DNA from: Bauldia sp.
GTDB lineage: Bacteria; Pseudomonadota; Alphaproteobacteria; Rhizobiales; Kaistiaceae
Direction: 5' to 3'
DNA length: 17,974 bases
Assembly: GCA_020442095.1 (NCBI GenBank)
Contig: JAGRKY010000106.1
Coordinates: forward strand, 1-17,974
Shown here in pieces: positions 6,355-12,797 of the stretch. The translations under genes and the position numbers were made by a program. Position 1 is the stretch's first letter. Every line of letters starts with the position of its first letter. The notes beneath the pieces were generated by a model. That model saw nothing but the letters and a program-made list of their open reading frames with translations. It did not search any database and was not told where the DNA came from.

Positions 6355-7646
6355 CCTGTCCTCCCCACGCCCGTCCGGGACGCCTTCGCGTCGCTTGCCT
6401 TCGCCGCCCGGGCGAGAAGCAGCGCCTGCTCACGGGCATTGCGGGTCATCGCCGCCGCCTTCAGGAACTCCGCTTCCGCCTCGCTGCCGCGCCCGAGCTT
6501 CTCGAGCAGGTCGCCGCGAACGCTCGGCAGCAGGTGATAGTCCTTCAACGCCTTCTCCTCGCGCAGCGGGTCGAGGCATTGCAGCCCCGCCTCCGGCCCG
6601 AAGGCGAAGGCGAGCGCCACCGCCCGGTTGAGCTCGACCACCGGCGACGGCGCGATCTGGGCGAGCGCCGCATAGAGCGCTGCGATCCGCACCCAGTCCG
6701 TCGCCTCGGCCGTTCGCGCCCGCGCGTGGCAGGCCGCGATCGCCGCCTGCAGCAGATAGGGTCCGGGCGGTTCGGCGATCGCCTGGCCCCGCGCCAGCGC
6801 GGCGAGCCCGCGCCGGATCAGGAGCTGGTCCCAGCGGGCCCGGTCCTGGTCGAGCAGCAGGATCGGCTCGCCATCGGCGCCGGTCCGCGCCGCGAAGCGC
6901 GAGGCCTGGATCTCCATCAGCGCCACGAGCCCGTGCACCTCGGCCCGATCGGGCGTCAGCTCGGCGAGGATCCGGCCGAGGCGAAGCGCCTCGTCGCAAA
7001 GCTGGGGCCGCATCCAGTCGTCGCCCGCGGTCGCCGCGTATCCCTCGTTGAAGATCAGGTAGATCACCTCGAGCACCGAGCCGAGACGCGTCGTCATCTC
7101 CTCGCCGCGCGGTACCTCGAAGGCGACGCCCGCTTCGGCGAGCGTCCGCTTGGCCCGCACGATCCGCTGCGCCATCGTCGGCTCGGCAACGAGGAAGGCC
7201 CGGGCGATCTCGTCGGTCGAAAGTCCGCCGAGCAGGCGGAGCGCCAGCGCCACCCGCGCCTCGGCCGGCAGCACCGGGTGGCAGGCGGTGAAGATCAGGC
7301 CAAGCAGGTCGTCGCCGACGTGATCGTCAAGGGCAATCGCCGGGTCCGGCGTCATCGCCTGGTCCTGTTCGAGCCCGTAGGCGATTTCCTCGTGCTTGCG
7401 CTCGGCCATCCGGTTGCGGCGGAAACGGTCGACGGCGCGCCGCTTCGCGGTCGCCATCAGCCATGCGCCGGGCTTGTCGGGAATGCCGGTCTTAGGCCAT
7501 GCCTCGAGCGCCGTCACGAGCGCGTCCTGGGCGAGTTCCTCGGCAAGGCCGACATCACGCACCATCCGTACGAGGCCGGCGACGAGCCTGGCTGCCTCGA
7601 TCCTCCAGACCGCTTCAATCGTCGGGCGGATATCGGTGGTCGACAT
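6351..7646 (-). CDS. ECF42-type (SigI-like) RNA polymerase sigma factor with C-terminal DUF6596/TPR-like extension
   Basis: A 431-residue extracytoplasmic-function sigma factor, more than twice the typical ECF length. Region 2 lies at about 5-80 (ARLVAGLVRMVRDVGLAEEL, QDALVTALEAWP, AWLMATAKRRAVDRFRR). Region 4 lies at about 120-190 (LALRLLGGLSTDEIARAF, EPTMAQRIVRAKRTL). The long C-terminal helical extension (about 200-425: VIYLIFNEGYAA, LCDEALRLGRILAELTPD, ALMEIQASR, ELNRAVALAFAFGPEAGL, YHLLPSVRGDLLEKLGR) is the regulatory TPR-like part that defines ECF42. No anti-sigma gene is visible, in keeping with the group, whose partners are DGPF proteins. The ATG at 7646 is chosen over a GTG two codons upstream; neither has a strong ribosome binding site. 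It follows the VOC gene by 70 bp, so it should be transcribed from the 8200-8226 promoter. Confidence 0.93.
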   Translation of the reverse strand: MSTTDIRPTIEAVWRIEAARLVAGLVRMVRDVGLAEELAQDALVTALEAWPKTGIPDKPGAWLMATAKRRAVDRFRRNRMAERKHEEIAYGLEQDQAMTPDPAIALDDHVGDDLLGLIFTACHPVLPAEARVALALRLLGGLSTDEIARAFLVAEPTMAQRIVRAKRTLAEAGVAFEVPRGEEMTTRLGSVLEVIYLIFNEGYAATAGDDWMRPQLCDEALRLGRILAELTPDRAEVHGLVALMEIQASRFAARTGADGEPILLLDQDRARWDQLLIRRGLAALARGQAIAEPPGPYLLQAAIAACHARARTAEATDWVRIAALYAALAQIAPSPVVELNRAVALAFAFGPEAGLQCLDPLREEKALKDYHLLPSVRGDLLEKLGRGSEAEAEFLKAAAMTRNAREQALLLARAAKASDAKASRTGVGRTG

Positions 7647-7716
7647 GACCACCGATAGACCACTTTCGATTCACCCGCGCAAGCGGCTCCGTCGGCCATG
7701 CCCGCATCCGCCCCGA

Positions 7717-8130
7717 TCAGGCCTGCGGTGCCGGCCCGTTCATCATCCAGCGGACGCCGAAGCGGTCGACCAGCATGCCGAAGCCGGTCGAGAAGAAGTT
7801 CGGTCCGAACGCGCCCTTGATCGTCCCGCCCTCGGCAAAAGCGTCGAAGACCCGCTTCGCCTCTTTCGCATCGTCAAACTGCAGCGAGACGTAGACGCTC
7901 TGGATCGGCTCCTGGAAGGCCGGCGGCGAGTCGGAGGCCATCAGCACATCCTCGCCGAGGTCGAGCGCGGCATGCATGATCTTGTCCTTCCACTCCTCCG
8001 GCACATGGGCCTCCGCCTCGGTGCCGCGGTGCTTCATCATCGCGGTGATCTTTCCGCCGAGGACGCTCTGGTAGAAGGTGAAGGCTTCCTCGCAGTTTCC
8101 GGTGAAGAACAGATAGGGATGGGCGCGCAT
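7717..8130 (-). CDS. PhnB-like VOC (glyoxalase/bleomycin-resistance fold) protein
   Basis: A 137-residue protein of the PhnB branch of the vicinal-oxygen-chelate superfamily: PYLFFTGNCEEAFTFYQSVLGG at the N-terminus, HAALDLGEDVLMASDSPP in the middle, SVYVSLQFDDAKEAKRVFDA and then DRFGVRWMMN at the end. The family includes glyoxalases and resistance proteins, and PhnB proteins have no firm reaction assigned. The ATG at 8130 is preceded by AAGGAGAGA about 6 nt away; the longer open frame upstream encodes the ribosome binding site itself and is rejected. It is the first gene of the unit that includes the sigma factor and has its own ECF42-type promoter. Such VOC/PhnB proteins are standard companions of ECF42. 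Confidence 0.88.
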   Translation of the reverse strand: MRAHPYLFFTGNCEEAFTFYQSVLGGKITAMMKHRGTEAEAHVPEEWKDKIMHAALDLGEDVLMASDSPPAFQEPIQSVYVSLQFDDAKEAKRVFDAFAEGGTIKGAFGPNFFSTGFGMLVDRFGVRWMMNGPAPQA

Positions 8131-8199
8131 GCTGGTCTCTCCTTTTCGCATTCGATCCCGGTCCGCCGGCCACACGGTGCAGCGAACCATCGGCAACAC

Positions 8200-8226
8200 G
8201 ACGATCCGCCAGGCGTGAAATCGACA
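8200..8226 (-). promoter_or_regulatory. ECF42-type promoter for the VOC-sigma-cytochrome-maoC unit
   Basis: On the minus strand, TGTCGA (8221-8226) and CGTC (8200-8203) are separated by exactly 17 bp. This matches the promoter pattern known for ECF42 sigma factors and is identical in spacing and core bases to the copy at 9759-9785. The expected transcription start, near 8190, lies about 60 bp before the ATG at 8130. It implies positive autoregulation of the sigma factor gene. Confidence 0.75.
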
Positions 8227-8256
8227 ATCGGCGAAGGAAAAGGATCGGGACGCGCG

Positions 8257-8285
8257 AAAAAAAGGCGGGCCTGCCTCAGGCCCGC
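8257..8285 (-). terminator. Intrinsic terminator after the first DGPF-PhnB-DGPF unit
   Basis: On the minus strand the stem GCGGGCCT (8285-8278) pairs with AGGCCCGC (8272-8265) around a GAGGC loop, followed by a C and seven Ts (8263-8257). This is a classic Rho-independent terminator. It includes the stop codon of the DGPF gene ending at 8276 and separates this unit from the promoter at 8200-8226. Confidence 0.88.
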
Positions 8286-8644
8286 GGCGCGCCGTCCCAG
8301 CAGGGGCCGAGTTCGCGCACCTCGACGATCGACCACTCCGTCGCCGGACACTCCTCGGCGAGCGCCACCGCCTCCTCCCGGGTCTTCGCCTTGAGCAGGA
8401 AGAAGCCGCCGATGATCTCCTTGGCCTCGGCGAAGGGACCGTCGACCGTCGCGGCGCGTCCCCCGCGCTTGCGGACGCGGACCCCGGTCTCCTCGGTCGT
8501 CAACAGCGACTCCGCCGCGGCAAGCAGGCCCCTCGAATCGAGGTCGGCGGCGAACTGGTGCATCACCTCATAACGCCGCTGGCCTTCCTTCGGGTCGACG
8601 TCGCGCTCGCCCGGCTGTTCGACAATCAGCAGCATATACGACAT
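8276..8644 (-). CDS. DGPF-domain (YCII-related) protein, ECF42 partner
   Basis: A 122-residue protein of the DGPF/YCII-related family, small dimeric alpha-beta-barrel proteins that are the signature neighbours of ECF42 sigma factors and are thought to act as signalling or sensing partners; their reaction is unknown. It begins MSYMLLIVEQPGE and has the hallmark VDGPFAEAKEIIGGFFLL (67-84, DGPF at 68-71) and the terminal VRELGPCWDG. The ATG at 8644 is taken as the start with GAGG about 6 nt upstream; the alternative ATG at 8635 would remove three residues. The intrinsic terminator at 8257-8285 overlaps its stop. A 112-bp gap without a visible promoter separates it from the upstream PhnB gene, so the two are likely co-transcribed. 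Confidence 0.9.
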   Translation of the reverse strand: MSYMLLIVEQPGERDVDPKEGQRRYEVMHQFAADLDSRGLLAAAESLLTTEETGVRVRKRGGRAATVDGPFAEAKEIIGGFFLLKAKTREEAVALAEECPATEWSIVEVRELGPCWDGAPRA

Positions 8645-8756
8645 GAGAACCTCGTCCCGCGGCGGTTGAGAGCCTCGCCTCCTACGCCTCTCCCTGGCGC
8701 AGGGCAAGTCCGCCAGCCCCGCGCGCAGCGCTGGCGCCGCCGCTCCCGGACCGCCG

Positions 8757-9251
8757 TCAGCCGCCATGGAACGCCGCCTCCAGTCGCGCGATGTCGAACT
8801 TGATCTGCGACATCATTTCCTCGGCAACGCGCTTCGCCTTCGTCTTGTCCGGGTCGCTCATCATCTCGCCGAGTACCGTCGGCGCGATCTGCCAGCGCAG
8901 CCCGTATCTGTCGATGATCCAGCCGCAGGCCTGGGGCTTGCCGCCATTCGCGAGGATGGCGTCCCAGTAGCGGTCGAGCTCCTCCTGCGAACCGCAATTG
9001 ACCATGAAGGAAATGGCGTCGTTGAACGGGTGATGCTCGCCCGCGCTCATCGCCATGAAGGCCTGGCCGCAGAGCGTGAAATTCACCACGACCACCGACC
9101 CCGGCGGGCCGCTCGGCGAATCCGCTGCCAGCGACGAGACGCTGTCGATGCGGGAATCCGGGAAAAGCCCCGCATAGAAGCGCGCCGCCTCTTCCGCTTC
9201 GCTCGTGTACCAAAGGAAAGGAACGATCTTCTGGATGGTGGTCCCGGTCAT
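8757..9251 (-). CDS. PhnB-like protein (3-demethylubiquinone-9 3-methyltransferase-type VOC domain)
   Basis: A 164-residue VOC-fold protein of the group usually labelled '3-demethylubiquinone-9 3-methyltransferase domain'; despite the name, methyltransferase activity is doubtful. It has IVPFLWYTSEAEEAARFYAG, FPDSRIDSVSS, VVVNFTLCGQAFMAMSAG, NDAISFMVNCGSQEELDRYW and CGWIIDRYGLRWQIAPTVL in the expected order, plus a C-terminal helix (MMSDPDKTKAKRVAEEMMSQ) typical of the group. GGAGA lies about 7 nt before the ATG at 9251. It sits 39 bp after the DGPF gene and shares its promoter. It is a second, distinct VOC member besides the one at 7717-8130. Confidence 0.9.
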   Translation of the reverse strand: MTGTTIQKIVPFLWYTSEAEEAARFYAGLFPDSRIDSVSSLAADSPSGPPGSVVVVNFTLCGQAFMAMSAGEHHPFNDAISFMVNCGSQEELDRYWDAILANGGKPQACGWIIDRYGLRWQIAPTVLGEMMSDPDKTKAKRVAEEMMSQIKFDIARLEAAFHGG

Positions 9252-9290
9252 CGAAAAATCTCCATTGTCCGTATCGGCGCGGCCTGCCGC

Positions 9291-9710
9291 TCAGGCTTCG
9301 CCGCCGAGCGCCCGTTCGTTGGCGCGGTGATGGTTGATCGCGGCGCTCTCTCCGAAATCCTCCAGCTCGTAGAAGGGACGGATCTCGATCTCGCCGTCGC
9401 CATCATAGGGGTTGGGGCACCGCCGCGCCCATTCGATCGCCTCCTCCTTCGACTTCGCCTCGAAGATCCAGTAGCCGGCGATCAGTTCCTTGCTCTCGGT
9501 GAAGGGACCGTCGATGACCGTCCGTGTGTCGCCCTCGAAGCGGATGCGGGCGCCTTGCGATGTCGGCTTCAGCCCGGCCCCGTCGAGCATGACGCCCGCC
9601 TTGATGAGTTCCTCGTTGTAGCGCGCCATCGCCTCGAACCTCGCCTCGGAGGGCCTCACGCCGGCTTCCGAATCCTTCGTGGCCTTCACGATCACCATGA
9701 ATCGCATCAT
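9291..9710 (-). CDS. DGPF-domain (YCII-related) protein, ECF42 partner, second copy
   Basis: A 139-residue DGPF-family protein: MMRFMVIVKATKDSEAG, RYNEELIKAGVMLDGAGLKP, TVIDGPFTESKELIAGYWIF (DGPF at 67-70), ARRCPNPY and IEIRPFYELEDFGES. This subgroup ends with the longer RPFYELEDFGE tail and differs clearly from the DGPF protein at 8276-8644, so the pair is an old duplication rather than a recent one. Two ATG codons are adjacent (9710 and 9707), with AGGAGA about 5 nt before the first. It is the first gene of ECF42 unit 1 and is preceded by an ECF42-type promoter at 9759-9785. Confidence 0.92.
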   Translation of the reverse strand: MMRFMVIVKATKDSEAGVRPSEARFEAMARYNEELIKAGVMLDGAGLKPTSQGARIRFEGDTRTVIDGPFTESKELIAGYWIFEAKSKEEAIEWARRCPNPYDGDGEIEIRPFYELEDFGESAAINHHRANERALGGEA

Positions 9711-9758
9711 CGTCTCTCCTCTGTTCCGGTTGCCGGCGCTTTCCGCGCCCGTCATCGT

Positions 9759-9785
9759 GACGAACGGGGACCACCGGAATCGACA
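9759..9785 (-). promoter_or_regulatory. ECF42-type promoter for the DGPF-PhnB-DGPF unit
   Basis: On the minus strand, TGTCGA (9780-9785) and CGTC (9759-9762) lie 17 bp apart, the same arrangement as at 8200-8226; the two copies also share TT after the -35 hexamer. The predicted start near 9752 gives a leader of about 42 nt to the ATG at 9710. The site lies in the region shared with the divergent gene at 9826. Confidence 0.75.
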
Positions 9786-9825
9786 CGGAAGCCCGCGATT
9801 TTTTCGGTCCCTACGGAGAGAAGAT

Positions 9826-10305
9826 ATGAAGGTCGTCTCGGGTGGCCAGACCGGCGTCGATCGCGCGGCCCTCGAAGCCGCCTCCGGGCTCGGTTTCCCG
9901 GTCGGCGGCTGGGTTCCGCGCGGCGGCTGGGCGGAGGACCGGACGGACCCGCCGGGCATCCTCGCCGACTACCCGTCGCTGCGCCCCACCCCGTCGGCGA
10001 AGCCGGCGGAGCGCACCGAGTGGAACGTCCGCGACAGCGACCGGACACTGATCCTCGTCACCGCCGCCGGCCTCGCCGCCTCGCCCGGGACCGCCGTCAC
10101 CGCCGCCTTCGCCGGGCGATACGGCCGCCCCTGCCTCGTCGTCGACATCGACGCGGCCGACGCCGCGGCGCGCGTCGCCGACTGGCTCGCCGAGGCCAGC
10201 CCCGACGATGTCCTCAACGTCGCGGGCCCGCGCGAAAGCGAGGCGCCCGGCATCGAGGCCTCGGCCGCGGTCCTGCTGAAGGCCGCGCTCTCCGCCCTAC
10301 GCTGA
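9826..10305 (+). CDS. MoCo-carrier-like (SLOG-type Rossmann) protein
   Basis: A 159-residue protein of the 'putative molybdenum carrier' family. It starts MKVVSGGQTGVDRAALEAAS, the family's nucleotide-binding glycine motif (GGQTGVDRAAL at 6-16), followed by GWVPRGGWAEDRT, ERTEWNVRDSDRTLIL, GTAVTAAFAGRYGRPCLVVD and DVLNVAGPRESEAPGIEASA. This is a Rossmann-like fold related to the SLOG/lysine-decarboxylase-like superfamily. A molybdenum cofactor carrier role is known only for some eukaryotic relatives, and bacterial members are uncharacterised. The ATG at 9826 has GGAGAG about 7 nt upstream. It is transcribed divergently from the DGPF gene at 9291-9710; no molybdopterin genes are nearby, so a nucleotide-ligand role is as plausible. 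Confidence 0.85.
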   Translation: MKVVSGGQTGVDRAALEAASGLGFPVGGWVPRGGWAEDRTDPPGILADYPSLRPTPSAKPAERTEWNVRDSDRTLILVTAAGLAASPGTAVTAAFAGRYGRPCLVVDIDAADAAARVADWLAEASPDDVLNVAGPRESEAPGIEASAAVLLKAALSALR

Positions 10306-10319
10306 CGCCGGGGTTTCCT

Positions 10320-10559
10320 TCAGCACTCGACGCCGACAAGGTCGTCGGGCACTTTGGTCAAGGGATCGGGCGACGAACAACGCCATTCGGCACGGTAGTC
10401 GAGCGGATAGTTATGGCACTGCTTTTCGGCGAAAGCCTTGCGCTCCAGGCATTCGGCTTCCGTCTGGTAGGCCCTCGGCCCCCACCCCGGCTGATCGATA
10501 TTCGATCCCGGAACCCACGTCCCGTTGATCAGGAAGAACACGCTGAGCCACCACTTCAT
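10320..10559 (-). CDS. Small exported four-cysteine protein, unknown function
   Basis: A 79-residue protein I do not recognise. Residues 1-13 (MKWWLSVFFLING) look like a short export signal or anchor. The rest holds four cysteines (37, 48, 61, 79), enough for two disulfides, and is rich in Trp, Tyr and Pro, fitting a small periplasmic protein; the pattern Y-x-T-x-A-E-C-L-E-R resembles small rhizobial exported proteins. The ATG at 10559 is preferred over one ten codons upstream because AGGA lies about 9 nt before it and the shorter form starts directly with the signal. It converges with the gene at 9826 and diverges from the one at 10678. Confidence 0.65.
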   Translation of the reverse strand: MKWWLSVFFLINGTWVPGSNIDQPGWGPRAYQTEAECLERKAFAEKQCHNYPLDYRAEWRCSSPDPLTKVPDDLVGVEC

Positions 10560-10594
10560 GTGCTTCAGTCCTGTTTCTAGGCAATGCAAGTGTA

Positions 10595-10608
10595 CCGACT
10601 AAAGTCGG
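10595..10608. promoter_or_regulatory. 14-bp palindrome in the divergent promoter region
   Basis: CCGACT (10595-10600) and AGTCGG (10603-10608) form a perfect dyad around AA; TGT and ACA extend it beyond one mismatched base on the left. It lies between the divergent genes starting at 10559 and 10678, so it could be an operator for either. A -35-like TTGACT and a -10-like TATAGA follow on the plus strand, but their spacing of 20 bp is poor. Confidence 0.35.
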
Positions 10609-10677
10609 ACATATCCATTGACTTGTCGCAACCGCAGAGTTTCTATAGATACCCGTCGACCGTCAAAGGTGCGTCGC

Positions 10678-11364
10678 GTGCGCATGTCATGGCTCGCAGG
10701 AGCCAAATTCGGACTGTGTTTCCTGGCGGTGATGCAGGTACTGCCGCCGACGGGAATTGCCGCCGAGATAGAGGCGCTCACCCGGGCCGACAATCCGACA
10801 ATTCGTCCGGACACTCTGGTCATCCGGCTCGTCGGCAGGATCGACGTCGCGACCGCGACGGAAATCGCCACCGCATGGTCGGAACGACCGGACGGCATCT
10901 CTCGCCTTCTCCTGGATATCGAAAGCCCCGGCGGTAGCCTGGCGGCGACCGAAGACGTCATCCGTGCCCTCGCCGCGATCCGTGAGCAAGCGCGTATCGA
11001 CACGCTGGTCCGCCACGGCGCCATGTGCGCATCCGCCTGCGTCGCGGTGTTCATGCAAGGGGAGGATCGGGCCGCCGGCGGCGCCAGCGTCTGGATGTTC
11101 CATGGCGTCTGTTATGCCGACAGCAATATCCCGTCCCTCGCGCAGACCGGACGGTTCCTCGACCTGCTCCGCGAGGCCGGAGCATCCGAGGCTTTCCTTT
11201 GCCGGCTTGAAGAAGAAGGCTTCGTCACCACCGCCGGCAAGCTCTGGATCAGCGGATACGAGCTTTTTCACCTCTACAAGGCGAACGTGATCACCCGGCT
11301 CCTCGAGCCATGGCGGCGGGAATCGCCGACGCTCCCCGAACGCCTCCCCTTCGAAGCGCGGTGA
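10678..11364 (+). CDS. Periplasmic ClpP/crotonase-fold protein (COG3904-like)
   Basis: A 228-residue protein with a signal peptide (about 1-29, MSWLAGAKFGLCFLAVMQVL region) and a ClpP-like domain. RLLLDIESPGGSLAATEDVI (76-95) supplies the oxyanion-type glycine turn. GAMCASACVAVF (114-125) places Ser119 at the position of the ClpP nucleophile, and MFHGV puts His142 at the usual histidine position. The third residue of a triad is not obvious. It resembles the exported ClpP-like proteins of Rhizobiales whose substrates are unknown. A GTG at 10678 has AAAGG at a good distance (8 nt); the ATG at 10684 is the alternative and changes only two residues. It stands alone and converges with ogt. Confidence 0.75.
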   Translation: MRMSWLAGAKFGLCFLAVMQVLPPTGIAAEIEALTRADNPTIRPDTLVIRLVGRIDVATATEIATAWSERPDGISRLLLDIESPGGSLAATEDVIRALAAIREQARIDTLVRHGAMCASACVAVFMQGEDRAAGGASVWMFHGVCYADSNIPSLAQTGRFLDLLREAGASEAFLCRLEEEGFVTTAGKLWISGYELFHLYKANVITRLLEPWRRESPTLPERLPFEAR

Positions 11365-11365
11365 C

Positions 11366-11387
11366 CGTCGGCGAGGCCGCGCCGACG
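11366..11387. terminator. GC-rich hairpin between convergent ClpP-like gene and ogt
   Basis: CGTCGGCG (11366-11373) and CGCCGACG (11380-11387) form a perfect 8-bp stem with a 6-nt loop, placed between two stop codons (11362-11364 and 11392-11394). No T-run follows, so it is a possible bidirectional transcript end rather than a clear intrinsic terminator. Confidence 0.5.
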
Positions 11388-11391
11388 CGGC

Positions 11392-11922
11392 TCACAGCGC
11401 CAGCCTTGTCCGCTCCAGCACCAGCAGCCGCTCCTTCTGAACGGTCCCGCCATAGGCCGAGAAGCCGCCCAACCGGTCGCCGCTCGCCAGCACCCGGTGG
11501 CAGGGCACGATGATCGGCACCGGGTTCATCGCCATCGCCCTGCCGACGAAGCGCGCCGCGCCGGGGGTCCCGACCCGTCTGGCGATCTCGCCGTAAGTCG
11601 CCGTATGCCCCCAGCCGACCCACCGCGTTTCCTCCCACACCCGCCGCAGCGCATCGCTCGCCTCCGACAGGTCGAGCGCGACCGTCGAGAGGTCGACCTC
11701 CGCCCCGTCGAAATAGCGCCGCAGGTCGCCGATCACCCCTGCGATCTCCGCCGGAATCGCATCCTGGTCGGCCCGGTCGCCCCATCGCCGCATCCGCGCC
11801 TCGGTCGCCGCCCGGTCTGATGCAGGCAGTTGCATCGCCGTGACCGCGCTTCCTTTCCATGCGATCCCGCAGGCCCCGAAAGCAGTATCGAAGAGCAGGT
11901 AACCGGTTGATTCTGGAAACAT
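11392..11922 (-). CDS. ogt: Methylated-DNA-[protein]-cysteine S-methyltransferase (Ogt/MGMT type)
   Basis: A 176-residue suicide alkyltransferase that moves the alkyl group from O6-alkylguanine to its own cysteine. The active site PIIVPCHRVL places the acceptor at Cys141. WGHTATYGEIARRVGTPGAAR (104-124) is the DNA-binding helix-turn-helix region with its arginine finger, and LGGFSAYGGTVQKERLLVLE (151-170) closes the domain. The N-terminal half (1-85) is the less conserved AGT domain, as in stand-alone Ogt. There is no Ada regulatory domain. The ATG at 11922 has no strong ribosome binding site; no better in-frame start is seen. Confidence 0.93.
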   Translation of the reverse strand: MFPESTGYLLFDTAFGACGIAWKGSAVTAMQLPASDRAATEARMRRWGDRADQDAIPAEIAGVIGDLRRYFDGAEVDLSTVALDLSEASDALRRVWEETRWVGWGHTATYGEIARRVGTPGAARFVGRAMAMNPVPIIVPCHRVLASGDRLGGFSAYGGTVQKERLLVLERTRLAL

Positions 11923-12051
11923 AAGTCTATCGGACCAGACCCGTCGGCAGATCTTCGCCGGCGAATTATTCGAACCGCGAAACGTAAGACGGTATCATAT
12001 CCGCGCACGTATTGAGTCGGACCTGAACTTCAACCAGGGCGGAGGCTTCCC

Positions 12052-12333
12052 ATGGATACGGCAGTTGGCGAAGGTACGAGCATCATCGTAGCGATTATCA
12101 TCTGGATCATTGTCGGCGGCATCGCGGGCGTCATCGCCGCCATGATCGTCCGTGGCGCGGGCTTCGGCCTCGTCGGAGACGTCATCCTCGGCATCATCGG
12201 CGCTGTCGTCGCGGGCTGGCTTTTCCCGCTGCTCGGCATCAGCCTCGGCGGCGGCATCCTCGGCGCGATCATCTCGGCCGCGATCGGCGCGATCATCATC
12301 TTGCTGATCGTCAAGTTGATAAAACGCGCCTGA
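12052..12333 (+). CDS. GlsB/YeaQ/YmgE family stress-response membrane protein
   Basis: A 93-residue, very hydrophobic protein of the transglycosylase-associated/GlsB family, small inner-membrane proteins linked to stress responses with no known enzymatic activity. There are three membrane segments at about 10-30, 38-58 and 66-88, rich in Gly and Ile (IIVGGIAGVIAAMIVRG, LVGDVILGIIGAVVAGW, GGGILGAIISAAIGAIIILL). GGAGG at 12041-12045 lies about 6 nt before the ATG. A -10-like TATCAT (11993-11998) lies upstream, with only a weak -35. The gene is monocistronic, ending in a strong terminator. Confidence 0.93.
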   Translation: MDTAVGEGTSIIVAIIIWIIVGGIAGVIAAMIVRGAGFGLVGDVILGIIGAVVAGWLFPLLGISLGGGILGAIISAAIGAIIILLIVKLIKRA

Positions 12334-12364
12334 CCGCAACCCCGGTCACTGGCGCTACAGACAG

Positions 12365-12392
12365 GCCGGCGGTGGCGCACCGCCGGCTTTTT
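12365..12392 (+). terminator. Intrinsic terminator of the GlsB-like gene
   Basis: GCCGGCGGT (12365-12373) and ACCGCCGGC (12379-12387) form a perfect 9-bp stem with a GGCGC loop, followed by five Ts. This is a textbook Rho-independent terminator 32 bp after the stop. On the other strand the hairpin is the same but lacks a T-run, so it may still help stop transcripts from the RTX gene ending at 12417. Confidence 0.9.
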
Positions 12393-12416
12393 CGCATCAT
12401 CGCCCCCCGGGCAGCC

Positions 12417-12797
12417 TTAGACGACGAAGTCGCCGACGTCGAAATCCTTGTGGTCGGTGACTGCCTTCTTGTCGAGCTTGGCGAAGAGCACCTGCTTGGC
12501 CCCGCCCTTGCCGTCCTCGTCGTAGAACAGCTTGTTGCCCTTGCGGATGATGTGGTCGTTCTTGTCCTGGGCCTGGCTGCCCTCGAAGTATTCCTTCTTG
12601 CTGACCTTCGTGCCGACCGCCGCGAAGATGTCCTTGTCGAGGAAGATCGAGTCCTTCTTGTGCTTGAACTTCACGATCTCGTCGGCGTTGGCCGCCCCCA
12701 CCGGATCGGCAAAGACGAAGACGTCCTTGCCGCCCTTGCCGAGCAGCACGTCCTTGCCGAGCCCGCCGGAAAGGATGTCGTCGCCGACGCCACCATC
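12417..12797 (-). repeat. Shared 3' block of RTX paralog A
   Basis: This encodes the C-terminal secretion domain and last RTX repeats. It is nearly identical to 14790-15170 and strongly similar to 17621-17974. The tract 12688-12797 matches 15061-15170 base for base over 110 bp. Confidence 0.85.

Noticed and set aside
7640..7645. TGTCGA hexamer at the sigma factor start codon
   Set aside because: No CGTC follows at 16-18 bp, and the hexamer overlaps the start codon, so it cannot be its promoter.
8597..8624. Third ECF42-like promoter (TGTCGA-N18-CGTC, minus strand)
   Set aside because: The spacing is 18 rather than 17, and it lies inside the coding region of the DGPF gene at 8276-8644, shortly after its start.
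8766..10580. 604-codon plus-strand open frame covering the DGPF/PhnB genes, and similar ones at 6345-7658 and 1387-2898
   Set aside because: These are antisense shadows of well-identified minus-strand genes; no motif or ribosome binding site supports them.
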